Below the pieces are notes generated by a model. That model had not been told where the DNA came from. It was given only the letters and a program-made list of their open reading frames with translations, and did no database searches. Positions 49,953 through 60,963 of a stretch of DNA of 64,000 nucleotides are shown here, one piece after another. A program made the position numbers and the translations under genes. Where the stretch lies: positions 74,616,705-74,680,704 of the forward strand of contig CP136067.1 of assembly GCA_032622095.1 (NCBI GenBank). Reading direction: 5' to 3'. This DNA is from Siphonodentalium dalli. Its lineage: Eukaryota > Mollusca > Scaphopoda > Gadilida > Siphonodentaliidae. Within the stretch, counting starts at the first letter, position 1; the number at the start of each line of letters is the position of its first letter.

Positions 49953-52900
49953 CTAGAGGTGTGACTGTCCCAATGGGACTACGGATACCCCCCTGTTTTT
50001 AAAATACTAAGATGTTTCACATGTCAGTAAACATTTAGTTAAAATAATAAAATAACAGTTCCCATTGCAGGTGTACAACCATAACCCTAATCTTAAACCT
50101 ATTGAATGAAAAATATAGGAATAAAAGCTTGGAAAAAATTATGTATGTTGCGAAAAAAAAATTCTAAGTTGTAAAAGGGGAATAACTCCACCAAAAAATG
50201 TCGGACAGACGTCATAATCGCAGGTGCACAGGTTCCCATGGTACTAAATATCAGTGCCAAGATTAAAAAACATTGACCGAAAAATGTAGGAATAAAAGCT
50301 CGGACAAAATTATGAATGTTGCAAAAAAAGTTTATAAATAAAATGAAAGTGTCAATGACACTGTAGCTCAACTTAGGTAGGGGAATAATTTAATGGTTGA
50401 CAGTAAATGGAGGAATAGGAAAGGTGCTAATTGAAATGTCTAACATGCGCCAAAGGATTTAGTGATGCAAAGAGTAAAATACAAGATGGCTGCTGGTGGC
50501 CATTTTTTTTTACCAATTGACCCCAAAAGAACTCGTTCCCATCTACGTATAATTGTTAACATCCATGACAAATTTTATGAAGATCTGACCAAAGCCACGA
50601 CATACAAATTTCATGATGATCAGACGAACAGTACGACCTGTAGACCGCGCCAATGGATTGAATTTTGAAATCCAAGATGGCCGCTGGCAGCCATGTTTTT
50701 TGGCCGAATGACCCCACAATGATTTGTTCCCATCTACATGTCAATGTCAACATTCATGACAAATTTAATAAAGATCAGACCAAAGGTATGACCTGTAGCC
50801 CATGCCAAACGATTTAGTCATGCAAAAAGTAAAATGCTGGTGGCAATGTTTTTTGACCGAATGACCCCAAAACGACTCGTTCCCATCTACATGTCATTGT
50901 TATAATTCATGACAAATTTCATGACCATCTGACCAAAGCTACGACCTGTAGCCCGCACCAAAGGATTTAGTCATGCAAAGAGTAAAATCCAAGATGGCTG
51001 CTGGCGGCCATGTTTTTTTACCAAATGACCCCAAAACGACTCGATCCCATCTACATGTCATTGTTATCATTCATGACAAATTTCATGATGATCAGACGAA
51101 CAGTACGACCTATAGCCCGCGCCAATGGATTGAATTTTGAAATCCAAGATGGCCGCCAGCAGCCATGTTTTTTGGCCGAATGACCCGACAATGATTCGTT
51201 CCCATCTACATGTCAATGTCAACGTTCATGACAAATTTTATAAAGATTAGACCAAAGGCAACCTATAGCCCGCGCCAAAGGATTTAGTCATGCAAAGAGT
51301 AAAATCCAAGATGGCTGCTGGCGGCCATGTTTTTTGGCCGAACGACTCCAAAATCACTCGTTCCCATCTACATGTCAGTGTTAACATCCATGACAAATTT
51401 CATAAACTTCCGACCAACACAACGACCTGTAGCCCGCGCCAAAGGATTTAGTCATGCAAAGAGTAAAATCCAAGATGGCTGCTGGCAGCCATGTTTTTTG
51501 GCCGAACGACCCCAAAATCACTCGTTCCCATCTACATGTCATTATTAACATCAATGACAAATTTCATGATGATCAGGCGAACAGTACGACCTGTAGCCCG
51601 CGCCAATGGATTGAATCTTGAAATCCAAGATGGCTGCCAGCGGCCATTTTTTTAGGCCGAATGACCCCAAAATGACTCGTTCCCATCTACATGTCAATGT
51701 CAACATTCATGACAAATTTCATAAAGATCAGACCAAAGGTACGACCTGTAGCCCGGGCCAAAGGATTTAGTCATGCAAAGAGTAAAATCCAAGATGGCTG
51801 CTGGCGGCCATGTTTTTCGGCCGAACGACCCCAAAATCACTCGTTCCCATCTACATGTCATTGTTAACATCCATGACAAATTTCATGATGTTCCGATCAA
51901 TCTACGACCTGTAGCCCGCGCCAAAGGATTTAGTCATGCAAAGAGTAAAATCCAAGATGGCTGCTGGTGGCCATGTTTATAGGCCGAACAACCCCAAAAT
52001 GACTCGTTCCCATCTACATGTCAATATTAACATCCATGACAAATTTCATGATGATCAGACGAACAGTACGACCTGTAGCCCGCGCCAATGGATTGAATCT
52101 TGAAATCCAAGATGGCTGCCAGCGGCCATGTTTTTTGGCAGAATGACCCCAAAATGACTCGTTCCCATCTACATGTCAATGTCAACATTCATGACAAATT
52201 TCATAAAGATCAGACCAAAGGTACGACCTGTAGCCCGGGCCAAAGGATTTAGTCATGCAAAGAGTAAAATCCAAGATGGCTGCTGGCGGCCATGTTTTTC
52301 GGCCGAACGACCCCAAAATCACTCGTTCCCATCTACATGTCATTGTTAACATCCATGACCAATTTCATGATGTTCCGATCGAAGCTACGACCTGTAGCCC
52401 GCGCCAAAGGATTTAGTCATGCAAAGAGTAAAATCCAAGATGGCTGCTGGTGGCCATGTTTATTGGCCGAACAACCCCAAAATGACTCGTTCCCATCTAC
52501 ATGTCAATATTAACATCCATGACAAATTTCATGATGATCAGACGAACAGTACGACCTGTAGCCCGCGCCAATGGATTGAATTTTGAAATCTAAGATGGCC
52601 GCCAGCGGCCATGTTTTTTGGCCGAATGACCCCACATTGATTCGTTCCCATCTACATGTCAATGTCAACATTCATGACAAATTTCATAAAGATTAGACCA
52701 AAGGTACAACCTGTAGCCCGCGCCAAAGGATTTAGTCATGCAAAGAGTAAAATCCAAGATGGCTGCTGGCGGCCATGTTTTTTGGCCGAACAACTCCAAA
52801 ATCACTCGTTCCCATCTACATGTCAGTGTTAACATCCATGACAATTTCATAAACTTCCGACCAAAACAACGACCTGTAGCCCGCGCCAAAGGATTTAGTC

Positions 52901-53762
52901 ATGCAAAGAGTAAAATCCAAGATGGCTGCTGGCGGCCATGTTTTTTGGCCGAACGACCCCAAAATCACTCGTTCCCATCTACATGTCATTATTAACATCA
53001 ATGACAAATTTCATGATGATCAGATGAACAGTACGACCTGTAGGCCGCGCCAATGGATTGAATCTTGAAATTTAAGATGGCTGCCAGCGGCCATGTTTTT
53101 TGGCCGAATGACCCAAAAATGACTCGTTCCCATCTACATGTCAATGTCAACATTCATGACAAATTTCATAAAGATCAGACCAAAGGAACAACCTGTAGCC
53201 CGCGCCAAAGGAAATTGTTGACGGACACACGCACACACGCACACACGAACACACGCACACACGGACACACGGACACACGGACGACGGACGCCAAACCATG
53301 GCAATAGCTCAAACTTACAAGTAAGTTGAGCTAAAAAGGGGGATAACTCCACCAAAAAATGTCGGACAGACGTCATAATCGCAAGTGCACAAGTTCCCAT
53401 GGTACTAAATATCTGTGCCACGTTTTAAAAAAATTGACTGAAAAATGTAGGAATAAAAGCTCGGACAAAAGTATACATGTTGTGAAAATTTTCTAAGTCG
53501 AAAAAGGGGGGATAACTCCACTAAAAAAAGTCCAACAGACGTCATAATCGCAGGTGCACAGGTTCCCATGGTGGTTGATGTCTGTGCCAAGTTTCACGGA
53601 AATTGATAAAAAAACGACTGAGAAAAACTCCGGACAAATTTGTGTCCACGGACGGACGACGCCGACGGACGGATGGACGACGCCGACGGACGGATGGACG
53701 ACGGACGGACGGACAAGCTGACTCCAGTATACCCCCCCCTAACTTCGTTGCGGGGGGGTATA
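49953..53762 (+). mobile_element. Family B element interrupted by a family A insertion
   Basis: The 5' end has AGAGGTGTGACTGTCCCAAT with the palindrome GTCCCAATGGGAC (49967-49979). Core units (GGGGGATAACTCCACCA, CATAATCGCA(A/G)GTGCACA, AAAAGCTCGGACAAA) lie at 50100-50340 and resume at 53338-53640. A minisatellite of GGACGACGCCGACGGACGGA repeats (53645-53715) and a terminal hairpin (TATACCCCCCCC with CGGGGGGGTATA, 53728-53762) complete it. The sequence between 50343 and 53337 is a later insertion. Confidence 0.75.
50343..53337 (+). mobile_element. Family A element, longest copy, with A-A-B higher-order array
   Basis: The 5' palindrome AGTGTCAATGACACT is at 50349-50363, followed by TGTAGCTCAACTTAGG. 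About 17 core units are anchored on the AAGATGGC block, starting near 50486, 50677, 50836, 50994, 51149, 51311, 51475, 51630, 51794, 51956, 52112, 52276, 52439, 52594, 52757, 52921 and 53074. Unit spacings alternate between about 164 (A units, GCAAAGAGTAAAATCC) and about 155 bp (into B units, GGATTGAATTTTGAAATCC), making a trimer of about 482 bp. Then come GGAAATTGTTGACGGACAC, an ACACACG/ACGG microsatellite (53218-53290), and the hairpin AGCTCAAACTTAC-AA-GTAAGTTGAGCT with a terminal AAAAA. No transposition gene is present. Confidence 0.85.
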
Positions 53763-54510
53763 ATTATGACATTTACTATGGGTACATCATACAGAGATTA
53801 CCTAGATTGATATATATATTGATATGATTTTAATATCGGCACAATAATTTTTAACAACATGCAGAACTACATATAAAAATACGGAACGTAAATACAGTCG
53901 AAACGAAAAGATAATGTGATCTTCCAAACATTCATACAAAGTCTTGATTCACTTATTGCGCTGACTAACTAGAGACTGTAGATGTACCGCAATGGATGAT
54001 AGACAATAATACTTCAAATAACCATCATAAAATGGCCAATATACATGTACACCAATTGTCAAACTGCTCCGGTTTTCGTACCTTCAATTGCAATAACGTA
54101 GCAAGTGGGAAAACTCTATCCTGTAGGGTTACTTATTTACGATGCAAATGTCGCCAAGGTCAGGTTGGCGGACAACTTATTCAATATCCAACTTCCTGCT
54201 TTTATCGAAATATTTCAGCACATTTGACCAATAAACTCGGGGGTTTGGTAAGCCTGTGGTGACGATATGCCTGAAAGTTATCGTTGCCTATGGTCTTTTG
54301 TTGAATATCATACATACACCATTGTATTTAGCCCTATTTCGATATTTGAAACATAATTAATTTTTGTGTGACAATTTCCTATTTTCGTCTAACCGGTGTA
54401 CAGCTACGTTGAATCCAAAAATCTAAATAAAATGGTCCAACACAGGCTATTTTTTTCGAAGCGGCGATGCCTGAGAATCAAAACCCTTTTTTTTGGCCTA
54501 AGCAATGTAC
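53763..54510. other. Intron, nothing recognised
   Basis: Intronic sequence between two elements; ORFs without features. Confidence 0.45.
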
Positions 54511-55712
54511 TACCGTACTGACCCGGTTCAAAGCCCATGCCCGTGTTTAAGCCCACCCATATATTTTGGCCAAATTCCATGCACAGGGGTATATTCGTGT
54601 TTAAGCCCACCCCAAATTTGTTCAATTTCAGCAGTGGTAAGTAAGTATTTGTTAATGATACTCCCCAAATAAATAATTCCAAGAAGTATATTCACAAACG
54701 ATCGGTGACGGCGAGAATGCCACGAAAAATGGAAAGTTATAATTCGTAGGTAAGTGATAATATTAAATGAAATAAAATAAAGTGAATCTTAAATTCACAT
54801 TTCTTTATTCAATTATACTTCCCTGGGGAAACCAAACGTTTAACAGACCTAAAATACAATAGAACCCACTTGCTAACAGCGTGCAATACTTTTAAGTTTA
54901 ATCAAAGCGCACCTGTTCCAACTACAGTACCGGTACTGTAAAAACATATTTTTCGTGTTCAGTGACAACGTAGACCTATGTGTTCCTACATGTGGCCAAA
55001 CACAAAGAACTGGCCTCTTGGTTATGTAAACACACAGTGGGTATCATAATGGAGCAGAAGGGGGAACTTGTCAATTAACAAAAATGTCTTCCAAACTGCG
55101 TCAACTTTATTCACTCGAAACCAAAATATTCAAACACGTGCTTTTGTATACGTTTTTTATACGTTTTAGCATTCGGCAAACCTCGTCAGATTCCGTCACC
55201 GTTTGCCCCCAGAGGTCACAGGTCGAGGAGTTCAGAATGCCGTTTTAGTAGAAATACAACTGCCTTGTCAGTGCTGTTAAATAATTACACTCACTGGCTT
55301 TTGTTAAACATGCAATTAGTCGCCATGTATGTAGACAATGGATGACAAATAAAGCGCCGGGCTTATTGTTTTCCTAATCAGTCCTAATCGGATTAAATCG
55401 GAACATTGATATAAACTATAGTCAGACTATAGATAACCCACATTGCCGCTTACATAATAACCAGGGCATTCCTGACTCCAAGCATACACTTTGGGAACAA
55501 GACGGCTGTCAGTCAAGACTACATGTACTTACATAATAGTGTCATTTTAACATGGGTCGTCAGATCGGCTTTCATTAGTTTTACTGTCCCGATTTCTTAG
55601 GATTTTTGGTTTGCATTTTTGCAAAGGGCCATATCCGAGTTTAAGCCCACTTGGATTTTTGAGCTCAAATAAAACAAAGGCCCCCTGGGCCTAAACGCGG
55701 GTCAGTACGGTA
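54511..55712. mobile_element. TIR element with TA ends
   Basis: TACCGTACTGACCCG at 54511-54525 and its exact complement at 55698-55712 bound 1.2 kb. Reading the outermost TA as target duplication fits a Tc1/mariner-superfamily element. Internal subterminal GTTTAAGCCCAC motifs occur twice near the left end and once near the right. No transposase ORF was found. Confidence 0.65.
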
Positions 55713-56019
55713 AGTTAATAAGTTCCACTGAGCAAACTTCTTCAATATTTTCAAGTATGTTCAAAATAATGTTTGGTGTTCAGATTAGGTAATTAATTCT
55801 TAATAAGAATGCACTTGGATGAATTTGGGACTCAGCAGTTTGTACTTTATGGAAGAGGGTTCGGTTTATTGAGGGTCCAGTTTGGCGAGATCTTAGTGCA
55901 TTTGACTTTCATATTTACATGAATTATCTCTGCAAGACAATGCTTCAAGAAAAGAGGGATGAGAAAAAAGAATGAAACAACAAATTTAGCATACCTTTGT
56001 TCACATTATAGTCTATCAT
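55713..56019. other. Intron with a mariner-like end fragment
   Basis: 55799-55905 resembles the right part of the element at 38749-39714 (GAATGCACTT, GGTTCGGTTTATTGAGGGTC). The remainder is plain intron. Confidence 0.45.
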
Positions 56020-56027
56020 ACATAAGA

Positions 56028-57126
56028 TAGGGTCCTGCGAATTGGAGATTTTGATCGAATCGAATATCATATCGAATTCTGGAAATCGAATCGAATATCG
56101 AATCGATTCATATCTGTGTGTTGCATTCTCAATTGGGCATGTTTTGTCAACGATTAGTGAAACGTTCTATCAACTACATGCCTGAAGTTCCATCATAACT
56201 TATGTGACGATGAACCGTCGTTTGCAATACTATTAACTTCAAATGATAAGTGTCGAGAAAAAAAGGCAGATATAAAAAAAAAACGTCCATGCGGCCGTCA
56301 CGACGATTAATATATAACCACTAAACGGATTATCAGAACTAAAATCACGCGAAATTTGTTCAGTTTGCATGTACATACAAAATTTCAAATCGACATTCGG
56401 AATCACCCGTTGTTATAAACTTGAAGATGCAACAACAGTCGCAGGGTAGCCTGATTATGTAGTGCTGGATGCTTCTTGGACAGATGATTCCATACATGTA
56501 GATGGAACATTGTCCCAGATGCCTGCGATTTATACACCAGGTTGCATTCATCTCACGTGTAAGTCCCTGCACTACCTGCAGCTTTATCATGTTTAAAATA
56601 AACATGAATAACAAAGACATTTTGTCAAGTGTCAAAGAACGCTCCGAAATTGAAAGTAAACTTCAAAATAAAACATCGCCAAAATGCACTTTTCGATGCC
56701 GGGAACACGTGTTGTTTAAATTCTCAGCTATACTACATAATGCAGAATCTGAGACGGATAGACGGCGGATAACGCTAGCGGTTGCTCAGTCTCATAGCTA
56801 TTGTTATTCACGCGCGTTGTCGGTCCGAGCTTTTGGCTACCATGTTGAAAGCTATAATTCAGGCGTATTTAGTAGTCCTATAGTGGCTAATTGCTGGCTA
56901 TACTTATATTTAATATATATAATCGCGATGTACAATAAGAATTATAAGGTGAATATATACATCATTTTCTGTAATTAAATGGCACAAAAACAGCTAAGAT
57001 CGATGTGTGTACTTGTCCGTAAACAGCCTACTTTTCCATCAGTGTATATTCGAAATTTCGAGTTGGCAATTTCGACTCGAATTCGAATCGAATTTCACTT
57101 TCGAATCGAATATTCGCAGGACCCTA
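56028..57126. mobile_element. hAT-like non-autonomous element with 8-bp duplication
   Basis: The termini TAGGGTCCTGCGAAT (56028-56042) and its exact complement (57112-57126) are flanked by identical ACATAAGA copies at 56020-56027 and 57127-57134. An 8-bp target duplication with TAGGG-type ends is characteristic of the hAT superfamily. Subterminal regions are rich in ATCGAATCGAAT motifs on both sides. The 1.1-kb interior has a 158-codon open frame (56502-56978, plus strand) with no hAT transposase or BED finger pattern that I can recognise. Confidence 0.85.
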
Positions 57127-57237
57127 ACATAAGAGTGTGATATTTTGAAGCTATTGGGCAATCATTGTGAATTAGCTTATGGCAATAAGCTTTTGTTGTT
57201 ACATATGTGGCATATTTCAATGGTTGCAGAATCTTAC

Positions 57238-57345
57238 CTCCATAAATAACATATCTCCTTTGTTATCTTTGCCCCAATGAACTGTGAATGACTGCTTTTG
57301 CATAAATCGGCTACCCATCGGTTTCAGGTCAATATCATTACCATG
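57238..57345 (-). CDS. MADD: MADD exon ([11 protein letters not shown])
   Basis: A 108-bp exon in phase 0 at both ends. The acceptor is TTTTCATCCAG (AG at 57347-57346), the donor GAG|GTAAGA. It encodes 36 residues including [21 protein letters not shown] and DMLFME. It links the death-domain exon (60322-60538) to the VCDDC exon (49472-49636). Its order, phase and residues fit the C-terminal region of MADD. Confidence 0.9.
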
Positions 57346-58117
57346 CTGGATGAAAAAGAATACTCATGGTTATTTTATAAATGTTTTAAAAACCTTTAAC
57401 TCTAAGCTTGTGAAAACTCTCTGAAACTCACATATTATAGTCATCTCAATGATACATATTTACGTGCGCTCGCGCAACAGAATGGCGATCAGTCAGATTC
57501 GTAGGTACGTACGTTGGTGTCACCCTACCGATTTCACTCCATGGCGTCACCCTTACGCAGTACATGCCGGCGACGTTACGGAGTAGATTATAGAGTTGAC
57601 ACCCTTGGCACTGACTTCCGTTACTAGGTCGTTGCTATATAAACAAGCGATGTGGCTTTTGTCGAAAATTGAGTCAGTACATTCGCCCTGTATACATGTA
57701 CTTTCAGAAAATACAAAACACCACAACGTTATACCCCACCAATGTCAGTGTCTCGATATCATTTGACCAAATTTCTTGACATGAAACCGCGACAGACACG
57801 TCGTGAAATACATCGCATTGAGTAAACAATTTCCCATTGTTTCAATTCAACTTCAAGATCGCGGTAAAATCAAAACCGCAATTTGTAAGTGGTAAACATA
57901 TGAAAAAGACATCAGGTACATGCAGAAACTATTTCATGTTTATCAGTATTTTTAACGATAAGAGCGATGGTAATTGGGGGACTATATCTTAGCGCACTAA
58001 ATTTAAAATAAAAAGTCGTGAATTGGCTGAGTGTTTTCTATGGCCGCACATTTCGTTGATAATTACGAGCAATTTGTTTGTCTAAATAACATTTTTAAGT
58101 TCGAAGAGCATTAGAAT
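57346..58117. other. Intron, locally CpG-rich
   Basis: 57470-57640 is richer in CpG than its surroundings. 57678-57735 is a diverged half copy of the palindrome at 58118-58213 (shared AAAACACCACA). No gene is supported. Confidence 0.4.
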
Positions 58118-58213
58118 GGGGATAACAGTATGGTGTTTTGTGATTTTGTAAATTTGCCACAGTATATTCGCCATGTACCTTTCCGAAATCACAAAACACC
58201 ACACTGTTATTCC
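58118..58213. repeat. Hairpin, 30-bp arms
   Basis: The left arm at 58118-58147 contains ATAACAGTATGGTGTTTTGT. The right arm at 58184-58213 is its complement with few changes (ACAAAACACCACACTGTTAT). Small foldback element. Confidence 0.8.
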
Positions 58214-59681
58214 CTAAATAAAATTATTGAAGATTGTAATTGTCTTTTTTTGCTAACATTAAATTAAATTAAATAAATTAAGTAAAATACAGTAAAATTA
58301 TTTGTTTAATTATTTGTTATTACATTTTTGCGCACGTTGGCATCTCTCCGAGTGCATTCTAGTTATATAATAGTGTTGTTTAAATAGTCCTATGTGGTAC
58401 CATCCAAGTCATGGATGGTGTCAGGCACCATTGAAGTTAGGGATAGCATCAAATCATTAATATAAAAATTAGCTTTGATAAGGAAGACAAATATTTGCAG
58501 CCAATTATTATGTATATTCGCTAAAGTGATGTGAAATACTCTGGTAGGGTGATCAAATAGAAATGGAATATAATCTTGCTAAAAGTAGGAATATTAATCC
58601 AAATTGACAACACACACCGCCAGTCTTATATATTAATTAAATTTAATGACTCTCAATGCCAATGGTGAAATCATTTCTGTTAGTTTATCAATGATCGTTG
58701 CATCCCCGAGTCGAGAGGTAAATATTTACAATTGAGCGCAGTTCAGACGATGTTTTCTATGGAGTGGTATGGTCAATTTCTTTTAAATATTTGGTGATGT
58801 TAGTAGAATGCTACATTCCCCAGGTTGGTATATCGATTGAGTTCTAACTTATCAGTTTCACGCACTAGAACAAGTCCATAATATGTCTTTAAATGATAGA
58901 AAGCATATTTAAAGTTATGGCTAATTTTTAACCAGGGAAATGCCGGCTGGGTGCAAGTTCAATTGAAAATATCTTGTTTTAAATGGGAGCTGTCACAGAA
59001 TTAATTTCAGCTTGAATCTGGCATCCATGTTTATTGCATTGACGATTTGTTGATCAACAACAGTTCATTAAAATCGTACTTAATTCTGGCCGATTTTGTG
59101 ATTTTTTGGCCATGGAGAGGATTGCCAGGATTTTGCATTTTCAAGAGACTTTAGAAAGTCTAATGGCTGTTGTGGTCACATGAGACATGACATCACAGGC
59201 ACATGCAAACAAAGTATACTACTATGCACTGGTATAAGTGTGACACTTTTCAACAAGTTATAATTACCCCATCCTGCTTTGCAGCCACACTAATATATTA
59301 CTTGTTTTATAAATAATAAATTAAAAAAAATATGGACAGCTACTTTTTCAGAACATTAGAGAAGATAGATATATATGCCGATGCTGCCAACGTGCCAAAA
59401 TACCAGTATGTATTCACTGCTACGTAGCATGGGCATAGTTAACTTGTATATGATACGCATAATGATTCTGCCATGTAACGTTATCTTTATACTATATCAG
59501 TCAATGAGAGTCAATGATAATTAGTAGAATAAATTTTGTTATTTATGTTAAATTGCCAACCCGTGTCAGAGGTCAATTATTTTTTTTGTAGGTACAGCAC
59601 CGTAATAGATATACTCAGCCATTGGGTGAACGATGTTGATGTGACTTAATAAATTCATTGTCTCGCTTTGGCATAATATCA
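58214..59681. other. Intron, nothing recognised
   Basis: AT-rich intronic sequence without recognised features. Confidence 0.45.
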
Positions 59682-60287
59682 CTAGAAGCTGTGATTTCTG
59701 TGCATTCTCAGATGGGGAGGGCAAACTCGTACCAGCATCGAACACTTCCGAGTCCAGACTGAAGGTTCTGGCCTAGCAGCCGAAGAAAGCCAGGGTCTAT
59801 AAGGCCAAGGCCAAACTGGAGGTGGAGTGAAGAAAGCAGGGGGATAACCAGGATACTGGCTCATCCAAAAACCTGGAGGGATGGACGCCAGAAAAGACCC
59901 AAACAAAGGACAGGTTGATGTCTGTGTGGTAAAATCCCTGGAAAGGAGGCAGTGACAGTTGACACATGGAACTGGGATGGCAGACAATGTGTCGAGAGTA
60001 CAGGTACAGGTAATGATAGGGTAGCCATGGCAAGAGACTGTTGTGTGCAGCGACGGAACGGACCCCCCCCAGACCTTCCACCTCTGCCCTTCTCTGCAGA
60101 GAATGTGGAGGCATGCCCACTCTCTGGGTGGCATGCACCCTATACAGAGTAGGCATACAGATTCCTGCTCAGAAACATTACACATGCTCCAGCGGCATTG
60201 CAAAAAAGTTGTTGAGAGTACATACTTAAAGCTATGGAAGACACCAGAAGATAAACGGTTGCTCTCTTTGGTTTGATCAGCATGCAA
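59682..60287 (-). other. 201-codon open frame in a GC-richer island
   Basis: A continuous minus-strand frame lies inside the MADD intron, only about 35 bp from the donor of exon 60322-60538. The segment is visibly richer in G and C than the flanking intron. The translation contains several Cys (CLLCIGC, HILCREG) and a Pro/Trp/Tyr-rich stretch (YPGYPPAFFTPPPVWPWPYR). I recognise no family. A second minus frame and short plus frames are also open, so it may simply reflect composition or be a decayed gene or transposon fragment. Confidence 0.25.
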
Positions 60288-60321
60288 ATAGATATACTAC
60301 ATAATCCACCTGTTTACTTAC

Positions 60322-60538
60322 TAAGTTGGTAATCGAGTCAAGCAGTAGGTTTATCTCATGACTGTAATGGAGACCCACATGGGATTTGCCTAACAAACGA
60401 CGGATCTTCTTACGAACTTCAGTTTTATGAACACGCATCATGACCATGAAAGCTGCAAGATTATATAACATGACATTTAGAAGTCTATCTTCATCCCTCT
60501 CTAATCGTTTCCTCTCTCCGTCTCCAAGTGAGATGTAC
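60322..60538 (-). CDS. MADD: MADD exon (death-domain region)
   Basis: A 217-bp exon. The acceptor is TTTTCCTTTTCAG (AG at 60540-60539), the donor AACTTA|GTAAGT. Its first base G completes a Gly codon from the upstream exon. It encodes 72 residues: YISLGDGERKRLERDEDRLL, then NVMLYNLAAFMVMM, and KIRRLLGKSHVGLHYSHEIN. The charged ERDEDRLLN helix and the RRLLGKSH segment fall in the part of MADD assigned to the death domain. It ends in phase 0 with the exon at 57238-57345. Confidence 0.92.
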
Positions 60539-60963
60539 CTGAAAAGGAAAACACAATACTGTGAATAGCTTTGATTTCATTGATGTCAATTCTCGGGGTT
60601 TCTCAAAAAATTTCATGCTTGTTCAAAACAGTAGAAGCCACCAACCAAATTTAGTCTAGATATCAGATAATGTAAAGATTATATGCTCGCATCGCAAGTT
60701 AGGCACTCAGTGCACCACATGATCTTCCGCTGGATATCTTTTCATACTGAGGAAGTTGCTCCCTTGATTATCTCCCCCTCCCACACACACCACCACATAC
60801 ACATTTCTTTTTACATCTTTGACATTATTATTCCCCAATTTTTAAAGGTGCCGTTATCATGTCAAATCTGACAGCACATCTTGAAAATAAAAACTTTAGA
60901 GTTAAATTTTTTATTCAAAACTTCAGACAAGTACTATAATAAAGTCACGAAACCTAAACTTAC

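Noticed and set aside
50462-53307. Many overlapping ORFs repeating KSKMAAGGHVF-type or RPVARAKGFSHAKS-type peptides (also at 34.8-35.4 kb and, antisense, elsewhere)
   Set aside because: They are the same non-coding tandem unit read repeatedly. Unit lengths of 164 and 155 bp are not multiples of three, frames break between units, and both strands give similar ORFs.
56502-56978. 158-codon ORF as an independent gene
   Set aside because: It sits wholly inside a hAT-like MITE and shows no recognisable domain; it is reported only as part of that element.
60277-60322. Extension of the death-domain exon beyond AACTTA to a stop at 60277
   Set aside because: A consensus donor GTAAGT follows AACTTA, and the next exon joins in phase with conserved residues; the extension is intron read-through.
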